Positions 18,506 through 26,628 of a stretch of DNA of 64,000 bases are shown here, piece after piece (the first letter of the stretch is position 1; every line of letters begins with the position of its first letter). A program made the translations under genes and the position numbers. Source of the stretch: Tautonia rosea (GTDB taxonomy: Bacteria; Planctomycetota; Planctomycetia; Isosphaerales; Isosphaeraceae); contig NZ_JABBYO010000002.1 in NCBI RefSeq assembly GCF_012958305.1, forward strand, positions 1-64,000, written 5' to 3'. The notes below the pieces were generated by a model that did no database searches, was not told the origin of the DNA, and saw nothing but the letters and a program-made list of their open reading frames with translations.

Positions 18506-19198
18506 TCAACGCCGGCCGGGGGGCAGGCTCTCACGCTCGATCTCCTTTTCGACATGGGCGAGGTCTTCGTCCTTGCCGGCGATGAGGATCGTGTCGGAAT
18601 CCTTCAGCGGGGCGTCGGGGTCGGGGATCGGGATCATCTCGTCGCGCAGCATGTCGTGCACGGCGATGACCGAGAGGCGGTACTTGCGTGGTAATTCCAA
18701 CTGCCGCAACGATCGGCCGATCCAAGGTGTGGGAACGGCCAGCTCCTGAATGCTCAGGGTGGTTCCCATGCGAATGTAATTGAGGATGCCTCGGCTGGCG
18801 ATTCGAGTCGCCAGGCGAAGGGCACTTTCGCGTTCGGGAAAGATCGACTCGGTCACGCCGATCTTGTCCATGACCCTCGCGTGGTTGATTGAGATGACCT
18901 TGACGAAGATGTCTTCAACCTTCAAATCCTTCATGGCCATCGTGGCGAGGATGCTGGCGGTGATGTCGTCTCCGGTGGAGACGACGCCGACGTCGGCCTT
19001 TTCGGTCCCGAGCCGCTTGAGGGTCTCGATCTGTCGGCCGTCTCCCACGGCGGCTGTATTGACATAAGGGGCAATCCGGTCGACCGCGTCCTCGTCGGTG
19101 TCGACGGCGACGACCTCATGCCCTTGCTCGTGCAACTTGGCGGCAATCGTGTGGCCGAAGTTTCCCAGGCCGACGACGACGAAACGCTTCTTCTCCAT
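18506..19198 (-). CDS. TrkA/KtrA-type potassium uptake regulator
   Basis: The protein of about 230 residues has an RCK N domain beginning EKKRFVVVGLGNFGHTIAAKL, the G-x-G-x2-G nucleotide-binding loop, with Asp at the end of strand two (VVAVDTDED). A C-terminal RCK_C domain follows (about residues 140-225). It is the cytoplasmic NAD(H)/ATP-sensing gating subunit of a Trk/Ktr potassium channel. The ATG at 19198 is chosen because it opens directly into the Rossmann fold. It follows the membrane subunit gene ending at 19240 by 41 bases on the same strand, so the two make a trkH-trkA operon. The single RCK unit resembles KtrA more than the double E. coli TrkA. Confidence 0.93.
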   Translation of the reverse strand: MEKKRFVVVGLGNFGHTIAAKLHEQGHEVVAVDTDEDAVDRIAPYVNTAAVGDGRQIETLKRLGTEKADVGVVSTGDDITASILATMAMKDLKVEDIFVKVISINHARVMDKIGVTESIFPERESALRLATRIASRGILNYIRMGTTLSIQELAVPTPWIGRSLRQLELPRKYRLSVIAVHDMLRDEMIPIPDPDAPLKDSDTILIAGKDEDLAHVEKEIERESLPPGRR

Positions 19199-19239
19199 CG
19201 GAGGCAAGCTCTCCCAATTGGCGGGGCAGGATCGAGGTG

Positions 19240-20694
19240 TCAGCCGATGACGACATCTTCCTGAGCGTATCGGAAATCGCCCAGCGGACGATAGGCCGCG
19301 ACGGTCAAGGCCGAGGCGATTGTCGGCAGGCCGACACGGCCGAGGAACATCAGGGCCGTCATCATGAGCCTGCCGAGGCTGCTCAGCTCGGCCGTGATTC
19401 CCCGACTCAGGCCGACCGTATCGAACGCACTGACACATTCGAACATGGCGTCGAGGAACCGCTCCGGGGGGCTCCCCTCGCTGATGACGAGCAGAAGGAT
19501 GCCACCGGTCACGAGGGCAAAGCCCAACACAATCAGGCCGACGGCCCGCTGGATCGTTTCTTCCGGCACGGTGCGCTTGAGAAATCCGGTCACCCGCTGC
19601 CCCCTGATCCGGGACCAGGCCAGCAAGCCGGGCAAGGCGACGGTCGTGACCTTCAACCCTCCGGCGGTCGAGCCGGGGGCGCCTCCGATGAACATCAGCA
19701 GAATCGTCAGAAAGCTCGCGCCGGCGGTCATCTCGGCATAATCAACATTATTGAAGCCGGCGGTTCTCGGGCTCACGCTCATGAACAGGGCGTTGATCGG
19801 TCGGGCCCATCCGGGCATGGTGTCGAGCGTGTTGTCCCACTCCAAGACGGCAAAGCCGATCCAACCGCTGACCAAGAGCAAGCCGGTCATCATCAGCACG
19901 ATCTTCGAATGCAAGGAGACGCGGAAGCCTCGACGCGCTCGCCAGGCTCGAACGTTCATCCAGAGTTCTTCGAGCGTCAAGAACCCGAGTCCGCCGACGA
20001 CGATGAGGATCATCAACAGGCTAAGTGTGATCGGCCAGGTCTGGAAGCTCATCACCGAGTCGCTGAAGGTCGAGAATCCGGCGTTGCAAAAGGCACTGAT
20101 CGAGTGAAAGATCGCGTGTCCGACTCCCGCGATGATCCCGAACTGAGGCACCCAGACCAGGGCCAGCACGAAGGCTCCCAGCGCCTCAAAGGTCAAGGTA
20201 AAAAGGATGACGTGACGGGTCAGACCCCGATAATCGACGGTGGGAACCGCCTCGCGAGAACTTGCGGTGATCGCTTCCTGGCGGAGCGACGGACGCCCTC
20301 CGAGTGAAGCGATAAGGACCGTGGTGAAGGTGATCATTCCCAGGCCGCCGAACTGGATCAAGAGCAGGATCCAGAGCTTCCCCCAGATCGAGAAGTACGT
20401 CGCCGTGTCCACGATGATCAGGCCGGTGACACAGACCGCACTGGTTGCCATAAACAGCGAATCAATCCACCCCAGGCCCGGGTTTCCAGACGCGTAGAAA
20501 AAGGGAAGCAGGCGCAGTCCGAGGGTCCCGATGCCGATGAGGGTCAGGAAGCTGATGATAAAGAGCCACTCGGGCGTGATCTTCTCCCAGACGTTCCAGA
20601 CCGAGACGCGCCGGGTCCGAGCGGCGGCGTCCAGCTCCCACTTGTAGATGCGACGACGGCGGGCCGGACTCACGGGCGGCAATCCTCCGGCCAT
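19240..20694 (-). CDS. TrkH/KtrB-type potassium uptake membrane subunit
   Basis: The 484-residue protein has about ten transmembrane segments arranged as four M1-P-M2 repeats. The first pore loop reads ATSAVCVTGL, later ones include HSISAFCNAGF, SVSPRTAGFNNVD and ECVSAFDTVGLSRG, giving the selectivity-filter glycines. It is the ion-conducting subunit for potassium uptake in the cytoplasmic membrane. An N-terminal cytoplasmic stretch of about 40 residues rich in Arg precedes the first helix. Its partner, the RCK protein, lies 41 bases downstream. Confidence 0.94.
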   Translation of the reverse strand: MAGGLPPVSPARRRRIYKWELDAAARTRRVSVWNVWEKITPEWLFIISFLTLIGIGTLGLRLLPFFYASGNPGLGWIDSLFMATSAVCVTGLIIVDTATYFSIWGKLWILLLIQFGGLGMITFTTVLIASLGGRPSLRQEAITASSREAVPTVDYRGLTRHVILFTLTFEALGAFVLALVWVPQFGIIAGVGHAIFHSISAFCNAGFSTFSDSVMSFQTWPITLSLLMILIVVGGLGFLTLEELWMNVRAWRARRGFRVSLHSKIVLMMTGLLLVSGWIGFAVLEWDNTLDTMPGWARPINALFMSVSPRTAGFNNVDYAEMTAGASFLTILLMFIGGAPGSTAGGLKVTTVALPGLLAWSRIRGQRVTGFLKRTVPEETIQRAVGLIVLGFALVTGGILLLVISEGSPPERFLDAMFECVSAFDTVGLSRGITAELSSLGRLMMTALMFLGRVGLPTIASALTVAAYRPLGDFRYAQEDVVIG

Positions 20695-20867
20695 CGACCG
20701 GAATACGGAACGGGAGGTCAGCAGACATCGCGTCTCTTGGCGCGATCAAACTGAGACACCAAGCGGGGAAGCCAGGCGAGTGACGGAGTTGCCAGTCAGG
20801 AGCGGTTCCCCTGGTGGACCTGGGGAATCGTGCCGGGATGGTGGCGGTCCTCACGCCGTCCAGAAGA

Positions 20868-21890
20868 TCAGGAGAGTCGTTCGGCCACCTCGGCAGCGAC
20901 GGCGGCGGTGAAGCTCTGGGTTGATTCCTTCCCCCCAAGGTCTCCGGTGCGGACCCCGCGGCGGAGCAGGTCAAGGGTGCCATCCTTGACCGCCTTGCCC
21001 ACCCGGATCTCGCCCAGTTGATACAGCAGCAGGGAGAAGGCAAGGAAGATCGCCGTCGGGTTGGCCAACCCCTTGCCGGCGATGTCGGGGGCGGTGCCGT
21101 GTGCCGCGTCGAACAGCGCGACCCGGACCACGGCCGAGGTGTCGAACGCCAGGTTGGCGCTGGCGCCGATGCCGAGCGATCCGGCCAGGCCGCAGGCCAT
21201 GTCCGAGAGAAAGTCGCCATACTCGTTCAGGACGAGGATCACCTGAAACGGCTCGGGCTTCATGATGAGCTTCGCCAAAAGGGCGTCGAACAGCTCGGAG
21301 TGGTGGGGAACCTCGGGGTATTCGTTGGCCACCGATTCGGCGACCTCTTGAAAAAGGCCGTCGGTGGCCTTCTGAATCGTGTATTTCGAGGCACTCGTAA
21401 CGCTCTTGCCGGTCTTGCGGGCAAGGTTGAAGGCGTATCGAGCGGCTTCGAGGACCGGCTGGCGTTCCACGATCCGGAGGCTGACGGCGCCGCTGGTGCC
21501 GATCATTCGGCCGGGGTCGTCGTAAGTGCCTCCGGTAGCGATCCGGATGATGTCGACATCCAGCTCGCGACGGAAGTTGCTGGGAACCCCAGGCAGCGTG
21601 TAAACAGGACGATGGATGACTGAAAGATTGAGGCGTCGGCGGAGGATCTGATTGGGGCTTTCCTCGGCCGTGATCGTCGGGTGTTTCAGGGCGACGCGGT
21701 TGGTCTCGATCGAGGCGATCGCCTCGTCGTAAATCGACCCTTTGCGTGCCCTTCGGTTCTCCAGCGATAGATCGACCGGCTCGAAGTGCAGGTCGATGGG
21801 AAGCGCCTCGGCCAGGGTATGCACGGCCTCCGACAGTTCGGGGCCGATGCCGTCTCCCAGCAGCTCGGTGACCGTGTACGCCGCTCGCAT
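20868..21890 (-). CDS. Isocitrate/isopropylmalate dehydrogenase family protein, divergent
   Basis: The protein of about 340 residues has the beta-decarboxylating dehydrogenase fold. It starts AAYTVTELLGDGIGPEL, has the late NEYGDFLSDMACGLAGSLG block (metal-binding Asp residues) and HGTAPDIAGKGLANPTA (cofactor loop). Some substrate-site positions differ from classical members. The usual R-x-N-[TS] motif reads RIATGGTY, and the K-x-N block reads SKYTIQKATDGLF. It could be an NAD-dependent isocitrate dehydrogenase, isopropylmalate dehydrogenase or a homologue with another substrate. The start is taken at ATG 21890, with ATG 21908 as an alternative six codons upstream. No leu or TCA-cycle genes adjoin. 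Confidence 0.85.
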   Translation of the reverse strand: MRAAYTVTELLGDGIGPELSEAVHTLAEALPIDLHFEPVDLSLENRRARKGSIYDEAIASIETNRVALKHPTITAEESPNQILRRRLNLSVIHRPVYTLPGVPSNFRRELDVDIIRIATGGTYDDPGRMIGTSGAVSLRIVERQPVLEAARYAFNLARKTGKSVTSASKYTIQKATDGLFQEVAESVANEYPEVPHHSELFDALLAKLIMKPEPFQVILVLNEYGDFLSDMACGLAGSLGIGASANLAFDTSAVVRVALFDAAHGTAPDIAGKGLANPTAIFLAFSLLLYQLGEIRVGKAVKDGTLDLLRRGVRTGDLGGKESTQSFTAAVAAEVAERLS

Positions 21891-21908
21891 CACTCGACGA
21901 ATCCCCAT

Positions 21909-22292
21909 CCGGCCCGAGCATTGCCGCGGGCGTACACCCTCCGCCGCGACACTGCGGACGCGATTGATCCGAGGATTGTAGAGGAGTGCAGGGAGGCCGT
22001 CAAACAGTTCACCTTGCTCGATGCCGGACCGTCCTTTCGGCAGGACGGATTCTCGATCGGAATCGGTGTCGGAGGCGCCGCCTGGAACGGTCACGCCGGG
22101 TTGGATGCCCTCGCCCGCAATTCCGGCGACTTGGCATGTGCCGGACCGTAGGGGTATAATCGAGGGTCATCTCGCGTCGATGGGCGATTCGGCAATGCCG
22201 GGGCTGCTCTCAGCCCGGCCGTCGGCAGCGAGTCTCCCCTTCAGTCCAGTCCTCGAACATCGGTCGCCCATCGACCCACACGGAGAGGTCCG
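21909..22292. other. Divergent intergenic region
   Basis: About 380 bases separate the leftward dehydrogenase gene from the rightward coiled-coil protein gene. An open frame extends the dehydrogenase leftward start into this region, but it has no domain character and is Arg/Ser/Gly-rich. Promoters for both flanking genes are expected here. No RNA gene or repeat was seen. Confidence 0.35.
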
Positions 22293-22859
22293 ATGTCCAC
22301 CGCCGGGAAAGTCCTGTCGGTTCTGGTTGCCTTGATGATGCTCGTCTCGATCTATCTGCTCTCGATGGTCTCGCAGCTCAACCGAAGCTGGGGCCGCGGG
22401 ATCGAGACGGTCTCCTCCCAACTTGAAGAGACCGAAGGGCAGGTGCGCCAGGCCAAATCCGACGCCTACGCGATCCAGAAACAGGTCGTCGCCGAACGAC
22501 AGATCACCGACGCTCAACTCCGCTCCCTCAAGCTTCGCGTCGAGGACCTGGAGAATCGCGTCAGCGTTCTCAAAGAAGACCAGGTCCGTCTTCAGCTCCG
22601 CAACGATGACGAGGACGCGCTGCTTGCTCGGACGAATGAAACCATTGCGGGTCGAGATCAGGAACAGGCCGAGTTGCAGGCCCGTCTCGATGAACTGAAT
22701 TCGCTTCGTGATCGACTCGCCGCGGAGAATTCGGAGCGGCTGGGTCGACTCTCGACCCTTCGCGATCGGCTCACGACGCTCCTTGCGGAAAATCAGGAAC
22801 TGCTTCAGCAAGTTGCCAGTCGGTCCACCGCAGCCGATGGCTCGGAGAATACGGAGTAA
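22293..22859 (+). CDS. Single-pass membrane protein with long coiled coil
   Basis: This 188-residue protein has one N-terminal transmembrane helix (about residues 7-27, VLSVLVALMMLVSIYLLSMV). It continues as a nearly uninterrupted coiled coil from about residue 35 to 175, rich in Glu, Gln, Arg and Leu heptads. No enzymatic motif is seen. The topology suggests a membrane-anchored structural or scaffold protein. The ATG is the first Met, and AGAGG lies just upstream. It is followed after about 180 bases by the lipid kinase gene on the same strand, and a functional link is not evident. Confidence 0.8.
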   Translation: MSTAGKVLSVLVALMMLVSIYLLSMVSQLNRSWGRGIETVSSQLEETEGQVRQAKSDAYAIQKQVVAERQITDAQLRSLKLRVEDLENRVSVLKEDQVRLQLRNDDEDALLARTNETIAGRDQEQAELQARLDELNSLRDRLAAENSERLGRLSTLRDRLTTLLAENQELLQQVASRSTAADGSENTE

Positions 22860-23041
22860 CTCGCTCTCGGTTCGAGCCATATCGAATGTGTACTCCCTCG
22901 AACCTGTCCTGAGTCCAGCCCGCTCGTTTTCCCGAATTCCCCAGAATTCGTTGGGATCGGGTGAGTGGCTGATGACCTTCGGGGCAGGTTCGGTTGATTG
23001 CCACCTCTGACCTTTTTTTTCCCCGAGATGGACCCTGATTG

Positions 23042-24085
23042 ATGGTCGAGGACGGACCTCGCCCAGGATCTTCTGACGACCGCAACCACGACGCTGCCCC
23101 GATCACAACGCCTCGGTCCTCGATCATCGGTCCCGAATTCAAGGCGTCCGCCTGGGTTGGATTGATCGCCAACGCGAATTCCGGAGTCGGCGCGGGTCGC
23201 GATCGTGTGGCTCGCCTGGTTCGGGCCTTGAAGCGAAAAGGACTGGAGTGTCGTGTGGCATGGTCTCCGGCGGATCGGCTGGTCATGGTTGATCAGGCCT
23301 CGCGATCGCCGTCCTGTCGATGCCTCGTGGCGGTGGGAGGAGACGGCACGGTTTCAGCCCTGATCAACGAACACCCGACGGTGCCGATCTGCGTTCTGCC
23401 TGCCGGAACCGAGAATCTCTTTGCCCGCCATTTCGGCCTCTCTCGCCATCCCGAAGAGGCGGCCGAAACGATTGCTCACGGCAGAGCCATCAGCCTCGAT
23501 CTTGGAGCTGCCAACGACCGGCGCTTCGCCTTGATGGCAGGCATCGGATTCGATGCCGAGATCGTCACCCGGCACCACCTGGCTCGGGTCGGTCATTCAC
23601 AGCGGGTCCGGCCCACCAGTCGGGTGGCCTATGTCGAGCCGGTGCTTCGCGCGAGTTTTGAATACGAATTCCCGACCCTGACGGTCCGGGTCGAGGACCC
23701 TGAGCCTGCCGAGGTCTTCTCCGGTTCGATTGCCTTTGTCTTCAATCTGCCAAGTTATGCCCTCGGACTACCGATCGCTCCGACGGCCCGAGAGGACGAC
23801 GGCTTGCTCGATCTGGTTGTCTTCCGAGACCCTGGCCCGCTGGCGGCCTTGCATTATCTCTGGCTGATTTTTCGGGGCCTGCACCTCGATCGCCCGGGGG
23901 TCTGGCACCGTCGGGTCCGTCGCGTCTCGGTCTCCTCCGACGTCTCCATCCCGGTTCAGCTCGACGGCGACCCCGGCGGATCGATCAATCCGAGCGCCCC
24001 GACTCCCTGGACGGCCCAGGTGTTGCCCCGCGCAGTGACTCTGCTCGTGCCTGCGAGTTATTCCAACTCGATGCTGGTCTCCTGA
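23042..24085 (+). CDS. Diacylglycerol kinase-like lipid kinase (YegS/DagK family)
   Basis: The protein of about 347 residues has the DAGK catalytic domain. It opens VGLIANANSGVGAGRDRV, has the phosphate-binding LVAVGGDGTVSALINEH, then LPAGTENLFARHFG and a GIGFDAEIV block. The C-terminal domain is the usual beta-sandwich (residues about 210-345). It phosphorylates a lipid such as diacylglycerol or a sphingoid base using ATP at the membrane; the substrate is not assignable. About 38 residues of disordered N-terminus precede the fold. The stop codon lies 27 bases inside the 3' end of the opposing proline-rich gene, giving convergent overlapping ends. Confidence 0.88.
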   Translation: MVEDGPRPGSSDDRNHDAAPITTPRSSIIGPEFKASAWVGLIANANSGVGAGRDRVARLVRALKRKGLECRVAWSPADRLVMVDQASRSPSCRCLVAVGGDGTVSALINEHPTVPICVLPAGTENLFARHFGLSRHPEEAAETIAHGRAISLDLGAANDRRFALMAGIGFDAEIVTRHHLARVGHSQRVRPTSRVAYVEPVLRASFEYEFPTLTVRVEDPEPAEVFSGSIAFVFNLPSYALGLPIAPTAREDDGLLDLVVFRDPGPLAALHYLWLIFRGLHLDRPGVWHRRVRRVSVSSDVSIPVQLDGDPGGSINPSAPTPWTAQVLPRAVTLLVPASYSNSMLVS

Positions 24086-25446
24086 GGCTGGTCGCGCCCG
24101 ACTCCTCGAGCTCGGCGAATCGCCTCGTCGGCCGAAGGGAGGGGCAGAACCAACCTCCTGACCGGAGCCCGGAGGGTTTGTGCTCCCGAAGACGCAGGCG
24201 GATGACCCGGCTCCGGAGTTGCTACCGAATCCATCGGCGGCTCGATTGCGGTCGTAGGGGTGGTCGGTTCTGGGACCGGTGGAATCTCAGCGCCGGTCTG
24301 CGGAGAGTCGATCGGGGTTGGCGCTCGGTGCGTGTCGGGGCCGGGAACGAGTGTCGGCGCAGATCGAAACAGGGCGTCCGTTTGCAGGAGCAGGTCGGAG
24401 GGAGTGACCGGGTCGGGAATGCTTGAGATCGGTTCGGCTGGACCGTGGCCTGGTTCCACCGTCATCCTCGGTGGCGGCACCAAATGAATGGGCGGAGGAG
24501 GGCGGAAGGCCCGGAAGAGTCCCCGAAGGCCGCGACGATCCGGTTGGGGAGGCTGCCGAATCGGTTCGATGGGAGCGTGGGACGCTGGACCGACTGGAGG
24601 AACGGTCGGAGCGGAAGGCATCTCAAGGAGAGGTTGCGGGGCTTCGTTCGCCGCTGAAGACGGCTCCGGGAGAATCACGGGAGCACTTGAGAACGGCGGA
24701 AGACCATGAGGAGTGGGAGGCGGATCGGGGGCCAGATCGCCTTGATCCACTCTCAACGGATCGGCCATATCCGCAATGGGCTTCGCCCCGTCGGCGATGG
24801 CGGAACCTTGCGCTGAAATCGAGGACTCGTCACTTCGGTAGCGATCGAGCAAGTCTCCGGGGTTGAAGGTGTCGGGCAGTTCGTCCATTGGCCTGGCGAT
24901 CATCGCATCGGCCGTTGTGCGTCCCTCATCCTTCGGCGATGCGGGAACGGATTCCGGAATCAAAGGCGACAGAATCGCCGGATTGAAGGCCGGTGGAGGC
25001 CCCGGAATGGGGGGCGGAACCAACGGGGCCTCGACGGGGGCCGATCGGGTTTGGATGGTCTGAGCATCAACAGGAGCCGATTGCGATGCCGACGCCGCCT
25101 CTGGCGCTCGATTCGCCTGCAAGTCCGGATCGGTGACCGTGATCAAGGCGGCGTCTGCGCGACCATTCGGGAACTCAATCGTCAGCCGGAGCGGGGTCGA
25201 GGTTGATCGATCATCGAGGAGGGTTACGACGGTTGGCGGGGGCGACTCGAAGGTCTCGGTTGGCTCATCAGCCCCACCTTGCCTGGCGGAGCGTTCGGGA
25301 AGCGGGGGCGATGGTGGTGGGGACGTCCGGCCGGGGAGGTATCCTCCGAGCAGCAACAGCCAGCCTCCCGCGACAAAGAGGGTCGGCAGAACGAGCGGAT
25401 GGTGATGAATCGGGATTGCGCCGGACCGGCGTTCGGAAGATTGCAT
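24058..25446 (-). CDS. Proline-rich single-pass membrane protein
   Basis: The 462-residue protein has one hydrophobic segment near the N-terminus (about residues 19-36, LVLPTLFVAGGWLLLLGG). It then continues as a very Pro/Ala/Ser-rich, probably disordered external region, with no recognised domain. One short ordered stretch near residues 82-110 (LRLTIEFPNGRADAALITVTD) has beta-strand character. Such proteins may be cell-envelope spacers, but no function can be assigned. Its 3' end overlaps that of the lipid kinase gene by 28 bases. Codon positions favour this frame, with G/C at third positions throughout. Confidence 0.65.
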   Translation of the reverse strand: MQSSERRSGAIPIHHHPLVLPTLFVAGGWLLLLGGYLPGRTSPPPSPPLPERSARQGGADEPTETFESPPPTVVTLLDDRSTSTPLRLTIEFPNGRADAALITVTDPDLQANRAPEAASASQSAPVDAQTIQTRSAPVEAPLVPPPIPGPPPAFNPAILSPLIPESVPASPKDEGRTTADAMIARPMDELPDTFNPGDLLDRYRSDESSISAQGSAIADGAKPIADMADPLRVDQGDLAPDPPPTPHGLPPFSSAPVILPEPSSAANEAPQPLLEMPSAPTVPPVGPASHAPIEPIRQPPQPDRRGLRGLFRAFRPPPPIHLVPPPRMTVEPGHGPAEPISSIPDPVTPSDLLLQTDALFRSAPTLVPGPDTHRAPTPIDSPQTGAEIPPVPEPTTPTTAIEPPMDSVATPEPGHPPASSGAQTLRAPVRRLVLPLPSADEAIRRARGVGRDQPQETSIELE

Positions 25447-25616
25447 CGCTCATCCTCTCAGATCGAGGGTCGGTCGGTTGTTGGGCTCGGCTTTCCCTCC
25501 AGTGGGTTGTATCGGAATCAACGATTGCAGGGGTGAGCGGTTTTGCGGGAAGACAAGGGGATTGTTCAATAGGGGGAGCGTGCCTGGTCACTCGCCCAAT
25601 CCCGAATCATCCCCGA

Positions 25617-26417
25617 TCAGGCCGCCCCTTGCTTGGCCGCGGCCGGACAGGTGGGAAGGATGAGGGTGAAGGTTGAGCCCTTGCCGGGACGGCTCTCGGC
25701 CCGGAGCCGACCGTGATGAGCTTCGACGATCTCTCGGCAGACGGGCAATCCGAGCCCCGTCCCGCCAAGGCCCGAGGCGTCGGGGCCGGTCTTGGTTGTG
25801 AAGAAGGGTTCAAAGATGCGTCGAAGGTCTCCGGGGGCGATTCCGGTTCCGGTGTCGGCGATGGAAAGCTCGGCGCGTCGGCCGGTCCTGTCCGAGCCGA
25901 CCCGGATGCTCAGGGTGCCGCCTTCGGGCATCGCCTGTCGAGCATTGATGACCAGGTTAAGCAAGACCTGCTGGATCTGAGCCGGATTGGTCTGGGAGTG
26001 GGGTCGGCCGTCGGCCTTGTAGTCGAGGACGATCCGATGCTTTTGAAGGTCCTTGGTGACAAGAAGCAGGACCTCATCGGTCAGACGGACCAGGTCGGTG
26101 ACGCTCTTGCGGTCGGCCCGGGGGCGAGCCAGGCCGAGGATGCCGCCGGCGATGGCGGTCGCTCGGTTCGCTCCGTCGAGAATTTTCTGGAAGGCGCGGT
26201 CGCGGTACTCCGGGTCCTTGCTTCGCTGGCCGAGCTTGGCGTAGTTGAGCACCGGCATCAACGCGTTATTCAGCTCGTGGCAGACACTTCCGGCCAGGAC
26301 TCCCAAAGCGCTGACACGCTGCAGTTCGACAACCTGTCGGCGGAGGGTCTCGACCTCCTCCCGCAGCGCAGCCAGCTCGGTCGACGATCCGGAAGACCGG
26401 TTCGATGGCGACGGCAT
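25617..26417 (-). CDS. Soluble sensor histidine kinase
   Basis: The protein of about 266 residues has an N-terminal coiled coil (STELAALREEVETLRRQVVELQ) and the H-box VCHELNNALMPVLNYAKL with the phospho-accepting His. The HATPase_c domain follows: N box LLNLVINARQAMP, G1 IADTGTGIAPGD, F box FEPFFTTKT and G2 GGTGLGLPVCREIV. No sensor domain and no transmembrane segment are present, so the kinase is cytoplasmic and its signal unknown. The ATG at 26417 is preferred because the 17 codons upstream look unrelated. No response regulator gene is adjacent, so it is an orphan. Confidence 0.9.
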   Translation of the reverse strand: MPSPSNRSSGSSTELAALREEVETLRRQVVELQRVSALGVLAGSVCHELNNALMPVLNYAKLGQRSKDPEYRDRAFQKILDGANRATAIAGGILGLARPRADRKSVTDLVRLTDEVLLLVTKDLQKHRIVLDYKADGRPHSQTNPAQIQQVLLNLVINARQAMPEGGTLSIRVGSDRTGRRAELSIADTGTGIAPGDLRRIFEPFFTTKTGPDASGLGGTGLGLPVCREIVEAHHGRLRAESRPGKGSTFTLILPTCPAAAKQGAA

Positions 26418-26628
26418 GGCGAGTTCCCCCCTCTGCTGGCCGACGAGCCCTCTCGACACTGCAAGCACCAGGGGGTTCTATCGGCAACGGATGGGGCGGT
26501 TGTTCAGCCGGGACGGGTCGCTCGGCCCGATCGAGCCTTGGAATCGCGGCCTCCGTCATCGCCGGATTGATTGAACGGGATGACCTCGTCGAGCCATCCC
26601 TTCCGGTCGATCGGGTCAGGCACCGGCA

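Noticed and set aside
22920-23030. Terminator with a run of eight T residues near 23012
   Set aside because: A T run is present, but I found no stem directly before it; the palindrome around GAATTC is about 65 bases upstream.
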